Of a DNA stretch of 64,000 bases, positions 26,701-34,521 are shown one piece after another. Source of the stretch: GCA-2748575 sp965222725. Lineage in GTDB: Bacteria; Pseudomonadota; Gammaproteobacteria; Pseudomonadales; Ketobacteraceae. Numbering within the stretch: position 1 is the stretch's first letter; every line of letters starts with the position of its first letter. The position numbers and the translations under genes were made by a program. The notes below the pieces were generated by a model. That model was given only the letters and a program-made list of their open reading frames with translations, did not search any database and was not told the origin of the DNA. The DNA lies in assembly GCA_965222725.1 (NCBI GenBank), contig OZ244969.1:2728001-2792000 (forward strand). The letters run 5' to 3'.

Positions 26701-27714
26701 CGCATTCTGGTGGTAGAGGACAACGACATTAACCAGATGGTGGTGAGTAATTTCCTCAATGAAACCGGCGTTGAGGCCGTTGTGGTCGGCAATGGCAAAG
26801 AAGCTGTTGATTACGTGGCGCAGCACGGTCTGGTGGATGCCGTGCTGATGGATCTGCAAATGCCGGTGATGGATGGCTTCAACGCCACGGAGATTCTGCG
26901 CCGCAGTTATGACAAGGATACGCTGCCCATTATCGCCATGACGGCCAACGTCCTGGCATCTGACAGGGAGCGGGCCATGGCCCTTGGTATGAACGATATC
27001 ATCTCCAAGCCGATTGACTTTGAAGCCGTTGAATGGGTGCTTTCCCAGTGGCTGGAATTGCCCCGTTCTTTCGTGAGCAAGCAGACTGAACCGGCGGCGG
27101 CTGATCTGGCCGGTTGTGCCATTGAGGGGGTGGACCTGGAGTTCGGCTTGCGGCAAATGGGCAACGATGAAGCCTTGTATGCATCGCTGTTGCTGAAATT
27201 TGCCGAGGAGTTTAACCAGGCGCTTGGTGCGCTGGAATCTGCACTCTATGCCGGTTCCGATGAAACACTGGAAGAAGTCAGTCACCGCATGAAAGGGGTG
27301 GCAGGGAATCTGGGTTTTAACCGCTTGCGTGACCTGTTGAAAACCATTGAAGAGGCGGCCATTGCGGGCACCGAAGCCAAACCGGCCTACCTGGACGTGG
27401 TGGATCACTGGCCGGAAGTGGCGGAAACCATTGATCGTGCTGTGAACCTGCTGAAGGAAGGTAACGAGGATCTGGAAGAAGGCGTGGCAGCCGAACGCCT
27501 GGTGAATTATCTCAATGAGGTGGCTGATCGTCTGAACCGCCATGAAGTGCTGCCCATGGATGAAGTCCGGCAACTGCGGCAAATGCTGCTGACCCACATC
27601 AATGAAACATCGGTAAGCCAGTTTATCCGCGCCGTGGAGCGTTTCCAGATGGAGGATGCACTGGCGTACCTGGTGTCTTTTGTTCAACAGTTACTGCCTG
27701 AAGAAGGGAATTAG
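23713..27714 (+). CDS. Hybrid sensor histidine kinase with two receivers and HPt
   Basis: A 1333-residue phosphorelay protein. It has a membrane helix at about 8-30, an extracytoplasmic sensor region (about 31-288), a second helix about 290-312, two PAS-like segments (about 345-460 and 475-590), a HisKA domain with phosphoacceptor His618 (NMSHEIRTPMN) and an HATPase domain with N box near 730 and GTGLGLAISKEL. Receiver 1 follows (Asp904 in VLMDWDMPG), then receiver 2 (Asp1047 in VLMDLQMPVMDG), then an HPt domain with His1191 (SHRMKGVAGN). About 120 further residues of helical sequence end the protein. The layout resembles BarA- or Arc-like relays, with an unusual C-terminal extension. The signal is unknown. 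Confidence 0.93.
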   Translation: MGKIQYRVLILTFLVFVVAMVGLSLSVYVTMGDLIRADIRSSLEAARNYRVQYLRSWIAAEKESFDNVYIGPELSETLHEFVVQPPADNRIYLERFNSIRQTLVNKIDREINAEMSVVLPGGKVMLSSNMELMDDTHPFWFSSQYARRTASLGETRVFILLENSLEVVIVRNLYYEGRLYAYLVLEKPIPERFSFELAQDQPGRYQVLLYGEDRHGFSFAYREDTRRFLFDVDNALEARTSYWLNPEGWTPLGDTPMVGIWGWEPTLDLGVAVIAESRSVFKILRISQSINIGFIGCIVAASAIIAWFFQQYQRHRLYLESQLESALQEQARDLSAERREKQTLVEALFQNSSDAYLVIKPGEVLECNRASVEMLELDTEMSLIGKAPFQYSPAFQPDGSVSIDHAEKLLRQAFETGFERFEWEFETRNRARLFCWVTITIVKYYGEMVGIMVWQNMTKAIESEKILRDSERKSRAILNSTNHVLFVLDPQGFIVDLNTAAADWLGETRNELLNLSYWDVSGWLIDEGLMAVIRQAFTEACKGDVVRFEADLRVRQATHYLDFVVTPVHDENHALVMVIMEAYDITQIRNAEQAEKRARQMAEEVSQTKTNFLANMSHEIRTPMNAIIGLTKLCLKTQLNGRQRTMLESIDQASETLLNILNDILDFSKVESGKLEIELVTFSIDDVLQTVSGLFALKAEEKHIEFVVSNKTQRMNLIGDPLRIQQVLMNLCSNAIKFTQQGEVLLSVELLEQNLDRGLFRFTVRDTGVGLSPAQQEKLFEAFSQADTSTTRQFGGTGLGLAISKELVELMGGTIAVESEQGKGSCFCFDLPLALLDDTEDPFDSASPYESETIAIVDDNVVCIEVEKKIVRRLGYQVRVFSSAEELLAELTSGKLTADMVLMDWDMPGLDGCEASLQIKQKLGERAPAIILVTGVKNDVSPEYLAQFSLDGFVIKPVNPDVLAHVIDEVREKGKTLPDNEPRPAKTETGTPEKTVRILVVEDNDINQMVVSNFLNETGVEAVVVGNGKEAVDYVAQHGLVDAVLMDLQMPVMDGFNATEILRRSYDKDTLPIIAMTANVLASDRERAMALGMNDIISKPIDFEAVEWVLSQWLELPRSFVSKQTEPAAADLAGCAIEGVDLEFGLRQMGNDEALYASLLLKFAEEFNQALGALESALYAGSDETLEEVSHRMKGVAGNLGFNRLRDLLKTIEEAAIAGTEAKPAYLDVVDHWPEVAETIDRAVNLLKEGNEDLEEGVAAERLVNYLNEVADRLNRHEVLPMDEVRQLRQMLLTHINETSVSQFIRAVERFQMEDALAYLVSFVQQLLPEEGN

Positions 27715-27732
27715 GCACACCCCTACTGTCTG

Positions 27733-27773
27733 TTGACGTGTATCAACGATATCTTCCGTCACATATCCATAAT
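27733..27773 (+). promoter_or_regulatory. FNR/Anr-dependent promoter of hemN
   Basis: TTGACGTGTATCAA (27733-27746) matches the FNR consensus TTGAT-N4-ATCAA at 9 of 10 fixed positions. A -10 element CATAAT lies at 27768-27773. A start near 27781 would centre the box at about -41.5, the class II position for activation. The fnr/anr gene is two features downstream. Confidence 0.85.
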
Positions 27774-27884
27774 GGCCCAAATGCTAGACAAAGAGTTTTT
27801 ACCATGAGCTCTGCAAAGGTCATTTCGCTGCACAAATCATTGCGCAAGCCACAGCAACACAAGTCACAGCAAAAGGGTTATCAG

Positions 27885-29294
27885 ATGGGTACGGCTGAAG
27901 ACCGGGGGCATTCCGGTGTCACTTGGGACAAAGCGTTCATTGCCAGGCACGATGTGGCAGGGCCTCGTTATACGTCCTATCCTACGGCGCTGCAGTTTCA
28001 CGAAGAGTTTACGGTTCAGGATTATCTGGCCGGGGTAGAACGCTCCAATCAGACCAAAAAGCCCCTGTCGCTGTATTTCCATCTGCCGTTCTGCGAATCC
28101 CTGTGTTACTACTGCGCCTGTAACAAGGTGGTCACCAAAAATCCGGCGTCCATGCGCTCTTACCTGGACAACCTGCTGCGGGAAATCGAAATCAGAGCCG
28201 AGCCGGTCACCGAAGGGCGCCCCGTTTATCAGATGCACTGGGGCGGCGGCACGCCCACCTATTACGACGGGCCAGAGCTGACGGAGCTGATGTTTCATAT
28301 CGGCAAGCAGTTTCATCTTGTGGACAGTGAGCGTGGTGAGTTTTCCATTGAAATAGACCCCCGCTCGGTGGATACCGACAAACTGAGTCTGCTAAGAGGA
28401 TTAGGGTTTAACCGTGTCAGCCTGGGTATTCAGGATTTTGACGAAACCGTGCAGCAGGCCATCAACCGGGTACAGCCTTTCAGCAAGATTCAGGAAGTGG
28501 TCAGCGATATCCGTGGGCTGCGTTACAAATCCATGAACTTTGACCTGATTTACGGCCTGCCCCGGCAAACGCCCCATTCGGTGCTGGCCACCGTGGAAAA
28601 GGTCATCGAGCTGGATCCGGACCGGATATCCCTGTTTAACTATGCGCACCTGCCCAGTCGCTTCAAGGCTCAGGCGCTGATGGACGAGGCGGCGCTGCCT
28701 TCCTCCCCGGAAAAGCTGGAGATTCTCTGCCAGTGTTCCCAGCGGCTGGTGGAGGCCGGTTATGTCTATATCGGCATGGATCACTTCGCCAAACCGGAGG
28801 ACGAGCTGGCCCAGGCGCTGCTGAACGGCAATCTGCACCGGAATTTCCAGGGATACACCACTTATAAAGAAGCTGATCTGATCAGCATGGGTGTATCGGC
28901 CATCAGCCAGATCAACAATACCTATTCCCAGAACACTCGTTCCATCAAGGAATATCAGGCGCTGCTGGACGAAAACCAGCTGCCGATTCGCTATGGCGCC
29001 ATTCTGACCCCCGAAGACGAGCTGCGTCGGGACGTTATCATGTCACTGATCTGTGGTAATCAGCTTGATATCGCGGCCATTGAAGACACCTATAAGATTG
29101 ATTTTAAAAGCAAATTTCAGAATGAGCTGGCGATCATGGATGACCTGGCCCGGGACGGTATCGTGGAGAAGAACAACTCCGGCTACGTGGTGACGGAAAA
29201 AGGTCGTTTGGTCGTGCGCCGTGTCTGTATGGTGTTCGATCAGTATCTGCCGGAACACCTCAAGAATGGGCAGCGTTTTTCCCGGATTATCTAG
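27885..29294 (+). CDS. hemN: Oxygen-independent coproporphyrinogen III oxidase
   Basis: HemN is a radical-SAM enzyme that converts coproporphyrinogen III to protoporphyrinogen IX when oxygen is scarce. The cluster motif CESLCYYCACNKV (CxxxCxxC plus the extra Cys seen in HemN) and the GGGTPTY and GFNRVSLGIQDF segments are clear. I chose ATG 27885 (469 residues), because AAAGGG precedes it by 8 bp and the protein then starts like Pseudomonas HemN just before VTWDKAFIARHDVAGPRYT. ATG 27804 would add 27 basic residues and is the main alternative. A good FNR-type promoter sits upstream. Confidence 0.95.
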   Translation: MGTAEDRGHSGVTWDKAFIARHDVAGPRYTSYPTALQFHEEFTVQDYLAGVERSNQTKKPLSLYFHLPFCESLCYYCACNKVVTKNPASMRSYLDNLLREIEIRAEPVTEGRPVYQMHWGGGTPTYYDGPELTELMFHIGKQFHLVDSERGEFSIEIDPRSVDTDKLSLLRGLGFNRVSLGIQDFDETVQQAINRVQPFSKIQEVVSDIRGLRYKSMNFDLIYGLPRQTPHSVLATVEKVIELDPDRISLFNYAHLPSRFKAQALMDEAALPSSPEKLEILCQCSQRLVEAGYVYIGMDHFAKPEDELAQALLNGNLHRNFQGYTTYKEADLISMGVSAISQINNTYSQNTRSIKEYQALLDENQLPIRYGAILTPEDELRRDVIMSLICGNQLDIAAIEDTYKIDFKSKFQNELAIMDDLARDGIVEKNNSGYVVTEKGRLVVRRVCMVFDQYLPEHLKNGQRFSRII

Positions 29295-29433
29295 TGCCCG
29301 CCCGGAAACGGTCTTTTTCCGCGATAGCTGCGTTGGCGCTGTGCTCAAATCCTCATTTACTTTGAGTAAACTCCGGTTTTCCGCGCAGTGCCGCCTTGCT
29401 CTCACGAAAAAATCCTCGTTTCTGGGTGGGCAC
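29294..29433. repeat. 140-bp imperfect palindromic element after hemN
   Basis: The ends are imperfect inverted repeats: GTGCCCGCCCGGAAACG at the left and CGTTTCTGGGTGGGCAC at the right, with further pairing inwards (GCGTTGGCGCTG with CGCAGTGCCGCC). The centre is a perfect TTTACT-TTG-AGTAAA hairpin. The hemN stop codon touches its left edge. It looks like a dispersed REP/MITE-type element and may also act as a transcript end, but other copies cannot be seen from one window. Confidence 0.6.
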
Positions 29434-29523
29434 AGCTAGATCCGGCAGCTTAAGTGCTTGGCGAATGACGCATTCATGTTACCATTAGCCCCAGAGGTTT
29501 GATCCGGATATCTGAGGGCTTTC

Positions 29524-30279
29524 ATGTCAGACATTGATAGGCGAATTCCGTCCCGTGGGGCGAACGTTTCCTGCAACGATTGCAGTTTAAATCCCATTTG
29601 TTTACCTGTTGCTGTTAAATCCCAGGAGCTTGATTCTCTGGACAGGATTATCAAGCGTTCCAAGCCCCTGAAGAAGGGCGAGCATCTGTTCCGTGCCAGC
29701 GACGATTTCCGTTCCATTTATGCGGTGCGCAGCGGCACCATCAAAACCTATTCGGTAACGGAAGACGGCGAGGAACAGGTCACCGGTTTTTATCTTCCGG
29801 GTGAAATTCTGGGTATCGACGGCATCGGCACCAACGCCCATTCGAATTCCGCCAAGGCACTGGAAGCTGCCGCTGTTTGTGAAATCCCCTTTGATAAGCT
29901 GGAAGAACTCTCTACGGCCATTCCGTCGCTGCAGCATCACTTTTTCAAGCTGATGAGCCAGGAGATCCAGGCCGATCAACAATTGATTATGCTGCTGAGC
30001 AAAAAGAGCGCGGAAGAGCGTATTGCTTCTTTGCTGATGAGCATTTCTGCCCGTCATCAGAAGCGCGGGCTGTCGCCCACTTCCTTCCGGTTGCCCATGT
30101 CGCGGAATGATATCGGCAATTTTCTGGGACTGGCGGTGGAAACCGTCAGCCGGGTGTTCACACGATTGCAAAAGCAGAGTGTTATTGCTGTGGAAGGCAA
30201 AGAGATCGATATCTGCAATCACCAGCAGCTTTGCCATATATCCAATGGTATGACGCCGGAAGCAGCTCAGTCCGCATAG
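29524..30279 (+). CDS. fnr: FNR/Anr-type oxygen-responsive regulator
   Basis: This 251-residue Crp/Fnr-family regulator should bind a 4Fe-4S cluster and activate anaerobic genes. The four essential cysteines are present: Cys17, Cys20 and Cys26 (SCNDCSLNPIC) and Cys119 (AVCEIPF). It has a cyclic-nucleotide-like beta barrel (about 40-125), a dimer helix, and an HTH with NDIGNFLGLAVETVSRVFTR, whose E-S-R residues contact TTGAT half-sites. A TTGAT half-site lies at 29499 in its own leader, which might indicate weak autoregulation. Adjacency to hemN matches pseudomonads, where the gene is called anr. Confidence 0.96.
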   Translation: MSDIDRRIPSRGANVSCNDCSLNPICLPVAVKSQELDSLDRIIKRSKPLKKGEHLFRASDDFRSIYAVRSGTIKTYSVTEDGEEQVTGFYLPGEILGIDGIGTNAHSNSAKALEAAAVCEIPFDKLEELSTAIPSLQHHFFKLMSQEIQADQQLIMLLSKKSAEERIASLLMSISARHQKRGLSPTSFRLPMSRNDIGNFLGLAVETVSRVFTRLQKQSVIAVEGKEIDICNHQQLCHISNGMTPEAAQSA

Positions 30280-30348
30280 CTGATGTGGGTCAATGCTGGC
30301 GTTGGAATGACGTGAGTAAATGGGGCCACTTAACAAGGAGAAATTGCT

Positions 30349-30642
30349 ATGAGTCACTCAGAACTGATTGAAAAGATTAAAGCTCAGCTCGAGGAATGGG
30401 ATTACGAGCTTGATCGTATGGAAAACCGTGCCGAAGAAGCTCAGGCAGATCTGAAAAGCAAGTATCATCAATTGCTGGATGATCTGAAAGAAAAGCGTAG
30501 CGAGCTGGTGGAGAAACTGGACAAGTACGAAGACGCTGCCGAAGATGCCCTGGAGGATCTGAAAGAAGGCGTGGAAATGGCCTGGGATTCCATCAAGCTG
30601 GGTTTCCTCGCAGCCAAATCCGAATTCAAGGACGCTGACTGA
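30349..30642 (+). CDS. Small acidic coiled-coil protein
   Basis: I do not recognise a named family. The 97-residue protein is highly charged (rich in Glu, Lys, Asp and Leu) and predicted almost entirely coiled coil from residue 3 to 75, with heptad-like runs LEEWDYELDRMENRAEEAQ and LKEKRSELVEKLDKYEDA. No signal peptide or membrane segment is visible. AGGAGAA precedes the ATG, and a strong terminator follows, so it forms its own small transcription unit. Similar small coiled-coil proteins are often annotated as hypothetical stress proteins. Confidence 0.78.
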   Translation: MSHSELIEKIKAQLEEWDYELDRMENRAEEAQADLKSKYHQLLDDLKEKRSELVEKLDKYEDAAEDALEDLKEGVEMAWDSIKLGFLAAKSEFKDAD

Positions 30643-30703
30643 GTTCGCACCGTCTGCATCGCAATTGCCTGCGAAATTAGACTTTTAAATTGGATTAATG
30701 TTA

Positions 30704-30746
30704 AAAATGCGCCATTGGTAATGAGCCAGTGGCGCATTTTCATTTT
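30704..30746 (+). terminator. Intrinsic terminator after the coiled-coil gene
   Basis: The stem AAAATGCGCCA-TTGG/CCAG-TGGCGCATTTT (30704-30740) is followed by CATTTTTT. Confidence 0.85.
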
Positions 30747-30794
30747 TTGGACACAGTTTTTTCATCTTCAGATAAGCAGGCCAGGATTAACCCT

Positions 30795-31220
30795 ATGAAA
30801 ACTATCGCAGAAGGTAGTCGCGTTCGTTTGAACTTTGTACTTCGATTTGCTGATGGTGTGTTTGTGGACAGCAACGAAGGACTGGAGCCGGTAGAAGTGG
30901 TGATCGGCGACGGTATCCTTCTGGAGGCTGTGGAAAACGCATTGATCGGCAAGGTGAAATCCGAACGCATCAAGGTAAGTATTGAACCCGACGATGGTTA
31001 CGGCTATGCGGATCCCGGCCTGATTATGGACGTGCCCCTGTCGGATATACCAGAGGAGTCCCGCCAGGCTGGCGCTGCCATGACGGCATACGACGAAGAC
31101 GGCGAACAAAAAGTGGTGCTGATTACCGAAATTAATGGCGATACCGCCAAGGTGGATTTTAATCACCCCTATTCAGGCCGCACCTTGTGTTATGACATCG
31201 ATATTGTGGATGTGAAATAG
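30795..31220 (+). CDS. FKBP-type peptidyl-prolyl isomerase, SlpA/FkpB-like
   Basis: This 141-residue cytoplasmic protein resembles the SlpA/SlyD branch of FKBP isomerases, which speed prolyl cis-trans isomerisation and act as chaperones. It shows the FKBP core GSRVRLNFVLRFADGVFVDSN, an IF-type insert region (EPDDGYGYADPGLIMDVP) and the C-terminal VDFNHPYSGRTLCYDIDIVDV signature, close to the DFNHPLAG motif of the family. SlyD's metal-binding His-rich tail is absent. ATG 30795 follows AGGA; a longer frame from 30729 would start inside the preceding terminator. No ispH or lspA neighbour is present, unlike the usual slpA context. Confidence 0.9.
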   Translation: MKTIAEGSRVRLNFVLRFADGVFVDSNEGLEPVEVVIGDGILLEAVENALIGKVKSERIKVSIEPDDGYGYADPGLIMDVPLSDIPEESRQAGAAMTAYDEDGEQKVVLITEINGDTAKVDFNHPYSGRTLCYDIDIVDVK

Positions 31221-31247
31221 CAGACGTTACCCGCTGACGGCAGCCGG

Positions 31248-33626
31248 TTATCCCGGCTTGCGGATATCCTTGGCCAGCGCAAGAATGGAAGAGCGCACCT
31301 GCTTCCACTGCAAATCCAGATCCTGAAGTAACTCTTCCTGCAGTTTCATGTTGGGCTTCAACTGCCTGAGGTTTTTTTCTATGGAAAAGGCCGTGGAAGA
31401 CAGGGGCATGGCGCCGATGTTGGCGGCGACGCTTTTCAGGGCGTGGGCCAGTTTCTGGGCTTCCTGGGTGTCGCCGGTTTCCAGAGCCGCTTTTATTTTG
31501 TCGTAAGTGTAGCGATGCTGTTCTATGGCCAGATATAAGAGTTTCTGATAGCGGGAAACCTTGCCGCCCATCATTTCCAGACCCTGCTTTAAATTGATTC
31601 CCGGTACCATTTCCGGAATGGCTTCCATGTCTTCCAGGGTTTCGATAGCCGCTTCCGTTTGCCGGGACGTAAGCCGTTTTTCCATGCTCTGGTCGTTGGC
31701 GGAATCCGGGGACCAGCGTTGCAACATTTCCCGGAGAAATACCGGTTTTACCGGTTTCGACAGGTAATCGCTCATGCCGGACTGCAGGCATTTTTCCTTG
31801 TCTTCCGGCATGACATTGGCGGTCAGGGCAATAATGGGCAGGTGCTGATAACCCTGACTGCGAATAGTCTCGGTGGCCGTGTAGCCATCCATTTCCGGCA
31901 TCTGGCAATCCATAAACACTATGTCATAGTTCAGGCGTTTAATAGCTGCCACGGCTTCCAGACCATTGCGGGCAATGTCCACACTGCAGTGCAGATCACG
32001 CAGCATCATGCTGGCAATTTCCTGATTGACAATATCGTCTTCCACCACCAGAACTTTTAGTTCCCGCTGGGGCCGCCACAGGGGCTGGCCGGTATGGGCC
32101 TGGTGTTTCACTTTGCGGTGTTTGGGTGACACCAGCAACTCGTGCAGTCGCTGGTAGAGCGCGTCGGATTCGATGGGCTTGGTAATGTAATCCACCCCGG
32201 GGTCGGCAATGTCCTCCAGCATGTGTTTTTCCACCAGATTGATCAGCAGCAGAATAGGGAAGCGCCGATAGCCGGCCCCCAGTTCCCGGATTTGCTGAAT
32301 AATGCTGTTGGTATCTGCGTTCTTGAGGCTGCGATCCAGAATAACGCCGTCGAATTTGCCTTTCTGCAGCAGGCGAATGGCATTGTCGGGTTTGGCCACC
32401 GGGTAGATAGAGAGGCCCCAGGAATCCAGAATGGTTTCCAGGGCATCGCTGCTGGAGCGATTGTCTTCGATCAGCAGAATGCGTTTTTTGGGCAGGGGTT
32501 GCGACTTCCAGAGGGGAATCTCAATCTCGGTGGCGGTGCGGAAGGGAATGGTCACAGTGAATTCAGAACCCTTGTCTACCTGGCTCTTGATCTGAATCTT
32601 GCCGCCCATGGCATCGGTAAATTGTTTGCACACCGCCAGGCCCAGACCGGTGCCGCCGTATTTGCGGGTAGTGGTGGAGTCTGCTTGTTCGAAGGGTTCA
32701 AAAATCCGCTTCAGATCTTTTTTGGGAATACCGATACCACTGTCTTTAACGGAAAAGGTCAGCCAGTAACGGTGTCTGGAGCCGGGGGTGGCGCGGCCGG
32801 GAAAGGCTTTTACGGTTATCTCGCCGCTGGGCGTGAATTTAACGGCGTTAGACAACAGATTCAGCAGAATCTGGTGCACCCTGCCGGGATCACCTAACAG
32901 TGTTTCCGGTACCCGGGGATCACAGAAACCAATGAGTTCAATTTCTTTTGCCTGGGCTCTTTCCGCTACCACCTGACAGGTTTGCTCTATGGCCGCCCGC
33001 GGGCTGAAGGCCGTGCGTTCCAGGTGAATCTTGCCGGCATCAAATTTTGAGTAATCCAGAATATCGTTAATCAGGTTCATCAATGACTGGCAGCAGCTCT
33101 GGATAGTATCCAGAAAGCGTTCCTGGGATTTGGTCAGGCCGGTGTTCTCCAGGAGCGACACCATGCCGATCACGCCATTCAGCGGGGTGCGGATTTCGTG
33201 GCTCATGGTGGCCAGGAAGTCGCTCTTGGCCCGGGCGGCGGCTTCGGCTTCTTCCTTGGCTTTGCGCAATTCTGTTTCGGTTTGCTGACGTTTGCGGATT
33301 TCATCCGCCAGAAAACGCGACAGATTGGCAACGTCGTCTTCCTCCAGCAGGCGGGATTCAGCATCGGCGTTCAGTTCGTGCAGGCTTTCCCGCAGGCGGG
33401 TAAGCGCCAGTTTCTGTTTGTCCGACTGGCGTTGCAGCTTGCCGTTCAGTTCCAGCAGCTCATCAGAATTGCGCACCATGTGCTGTTCCAGCAGCACCAG
33501 GTCGCTCTCGTATTCGTGATAGGTGGAATCTATGGCGTCCAGAAACCGGGCGATGTCCGGATTGTCTGCAAGCTCACGGGGCAGGTGTTCGCTGATTTGC
33601 TGTTGAAGAATTTCATGCCATTTCAT
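31248..33626 (-). CDS. Soluble hybrid histidine kinase with two receivers and HPt
   Basis: A 792-residue phosphorelay kinase with no membrane helix or signal peptide. The N-terminal 120 residues are largely coiled coil. HisKA carries His143 (ATMSHEIRTPLNGVIGM), followed by an HATPase (NLLSNAVKFT; GTGLGLAVCKQF). Receiver 1 (Asp431, VILDRSL) is divergent: it reads DRSLKNADT where xMPxxDG is usual. Receiver 2 is canonical (Asp573, VFMDCQMPEMDGY). The HPt has His728 (LAHALKSVAANIG). Sensing must be cytoplasmic or through a partner protein, and no cognate response regulator is adjacent. Confidence 0.92.
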   Translation of the reverse strand: MKWHEILQQQISEHLPRELADNPDIARFLDAIDSTYHEYESDLVLLEQHMVRNSDELLELNGKLQRQSDKQKLALTRLRESLHELNADAESRLLEEDDVANLSRFLADEIRKRQQTETELRKAKEEAEAAARAKSDFLATMSHEIRTPLNGVIGMVSLLENTGLTKSQERFLDTIQSCCQSLMNLINDILDYSKFDAGKIHLERTAFSPRAAIEQTCQVVAERAQAKEIELIGFCDPRVPETLLGDPGRVHQILLNLLSNAVKFTPSGEITVKAFPGRATPGSRHRYWLTFSVKDSGIGIPKKDLKRIFEPFEQADSTTTRKYGGTGLGLAVCKQFTDAMGGKIQIKSQVDKGSEFTVTIPFRTATEIEIPLWKSQPLPKKRILLIEDNRSSSDALETILDSWGLSIYPVAKPDNAIRLLQKGKFDGVILDRSLKNADTNSIIQQIRELGAGYRRFPILLLINLVEKHMLEDIADPGVDYITKPIESDALYQRLHELLVSPKHRKVKHQAHTGQPLWRPQRELKVLVVEDDIVNQEIASMMLRDLHCSVDIARNGLEAVAAIKRLNYDIVFMDCQMPEMDGYTATETIRSQGYQHLPIIALTANVMPEDKEKCLQSGMSDYLSKPVKPVFLREMLQRWSPDSANDQSMEKRLTSRQTEAAIETLEDMEAIPEMVPGINLKQGLEMMGGKVSRYQKLLYLAIEQHRYTYDKIKAALETGDTQEAQKLAHALKSVAANIGAMPLSSTAFSIEKNLRQLKPNMKLQEELLQDLDLQWKQVRSSILALAKDIRKPG

Positions 33627-33781
33627 TGTGTTGATTATAGCGCCGGCCCCTGAAAAAAGCTGTTTTCGTGGTTTTTATTTGTTCTGTTCCGGAATTAGAT
33701 TTGTCATTCTAATTTCCTTGTGTAGGATTGCTGAATTGAGCCCGGTTGGGGGAGATTGGGCCCAAGGGAAACACACTATTG

Positions 33782-34471
33782 ATGACAACAGCATCTACAA
33801 CAGAGAGTACGACAATGGGAAAACTAAAGGATATGGTTGTTGAGGAAAGCTCTTTTACCAACCGTCTGAAAAACAATACGCGCCGTTTGCAGCTGGCGGG
33901 CATTGGCTTGTTCGCCAAGCTGGACGAGGAAAGAGTGCGTCTGTACAAACAAATTGTGGAAGCCAGTGACAGCGAGGAGGATGAAACGCTGATCAACCGG
34001 CTTAATACGTTAGGAAATGGCGCCGTTAATCTGGTGCGCGAAGAGAGCCTGCGGATCTTTGATGAGCTGGTTGAGGCTGGTGAAAAGTTTCAGTCTGGTG
34101 ACAAAGGCAAACCGGCTGCCACAAAAACCGCGAAACCGGCGTCTGCCAGTAAGCCCGCGGGCGCTGCCAATGCAACGCCGGCGAAAAAAGCCCAGCGTAA
34201 AACCCGGGAAACCACGGTAGATCCGGAACTGCAGAAGGCATTTACCGAAGCGCAGGCCAAGGTGGATAAGGTTGGGGATCTTCCTCACGATCAGGAGCTG
34301 CAGTTGATGGCTCTGGCCCTGCAGGTGAAGGAGGGTGACGTGAAAGGCCGCCGGCCAGCCAAAACCAAAGTGGAAGAATGCGAAGTGTTTGATGCCCGCC
34401 GTGAAATCAAAGGCATGAACCCGCAGGACGCCATGGCCCAGTATATTGAAGCGGTTCAAAAAATCGCCTGA
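33782..34471 (+). CDS. Phasin fused to an acyl-CoA-binding domain
   Basis: The 229-residue protein joins two domains. Residues about 20-100 resemble PhaF/PhaI phasins, amphipathic helices that coat polyhydroxyalkanoate granules (NNTRRLQLAGIGLFAKLDEE). An Ala/Lys/Pro-rich linker (about 100-145), like the DNA-binding tail of PhaF, follows. Residues about 148-229 match acyl-CoA-binding protein: LQKAFTEAQAKVDKVGDLPH, ALQVKEGDVKGRRP and IKGMNPQDAMAQYIEAV. The fusion suggests tethering of acyl-CoA at granules, which is inference. The start could be ATG 33782 or 33815; neither has a strong ribosome-binding site. Confidence 0.82.
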   Translation: MTTASTTESTTMGKLKDMVVEESSFTNRLKNNTRRLQLAGIGLFAKLDEERVRLYKQIVEASDSEEDETLINRLNTLGNGAVNLVREESLRIFDELVEAGEKFQSGDKGKPAATKTAKPASASKPAGAANATPAKKAQRKTRETTVDPELQKAFTEAQAKVDKVGDLPHDQELQLMALALQVKEGDVKGRRPAKTKVEECEVFDARREIKGMNPQDAMAQYIEAVQKIA

Positions 34472-34488
34472 TCTTGTTTTGGGCTCTG

Positions 34489-34521
34489 AAAAAGCCGGTG
34501 CCGAAAGGTTACCGGCTTTTT
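34489..34521. terminator. Bidirectional terminator between phasin and GGDEF-EAL genes
   Basis: AAAAAGCCGGT and ACCGGCTTTTT form an 11-bp stem with an 11-base loop between two convergent genes, with A and T runs on either side. Confidence 0.88.
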
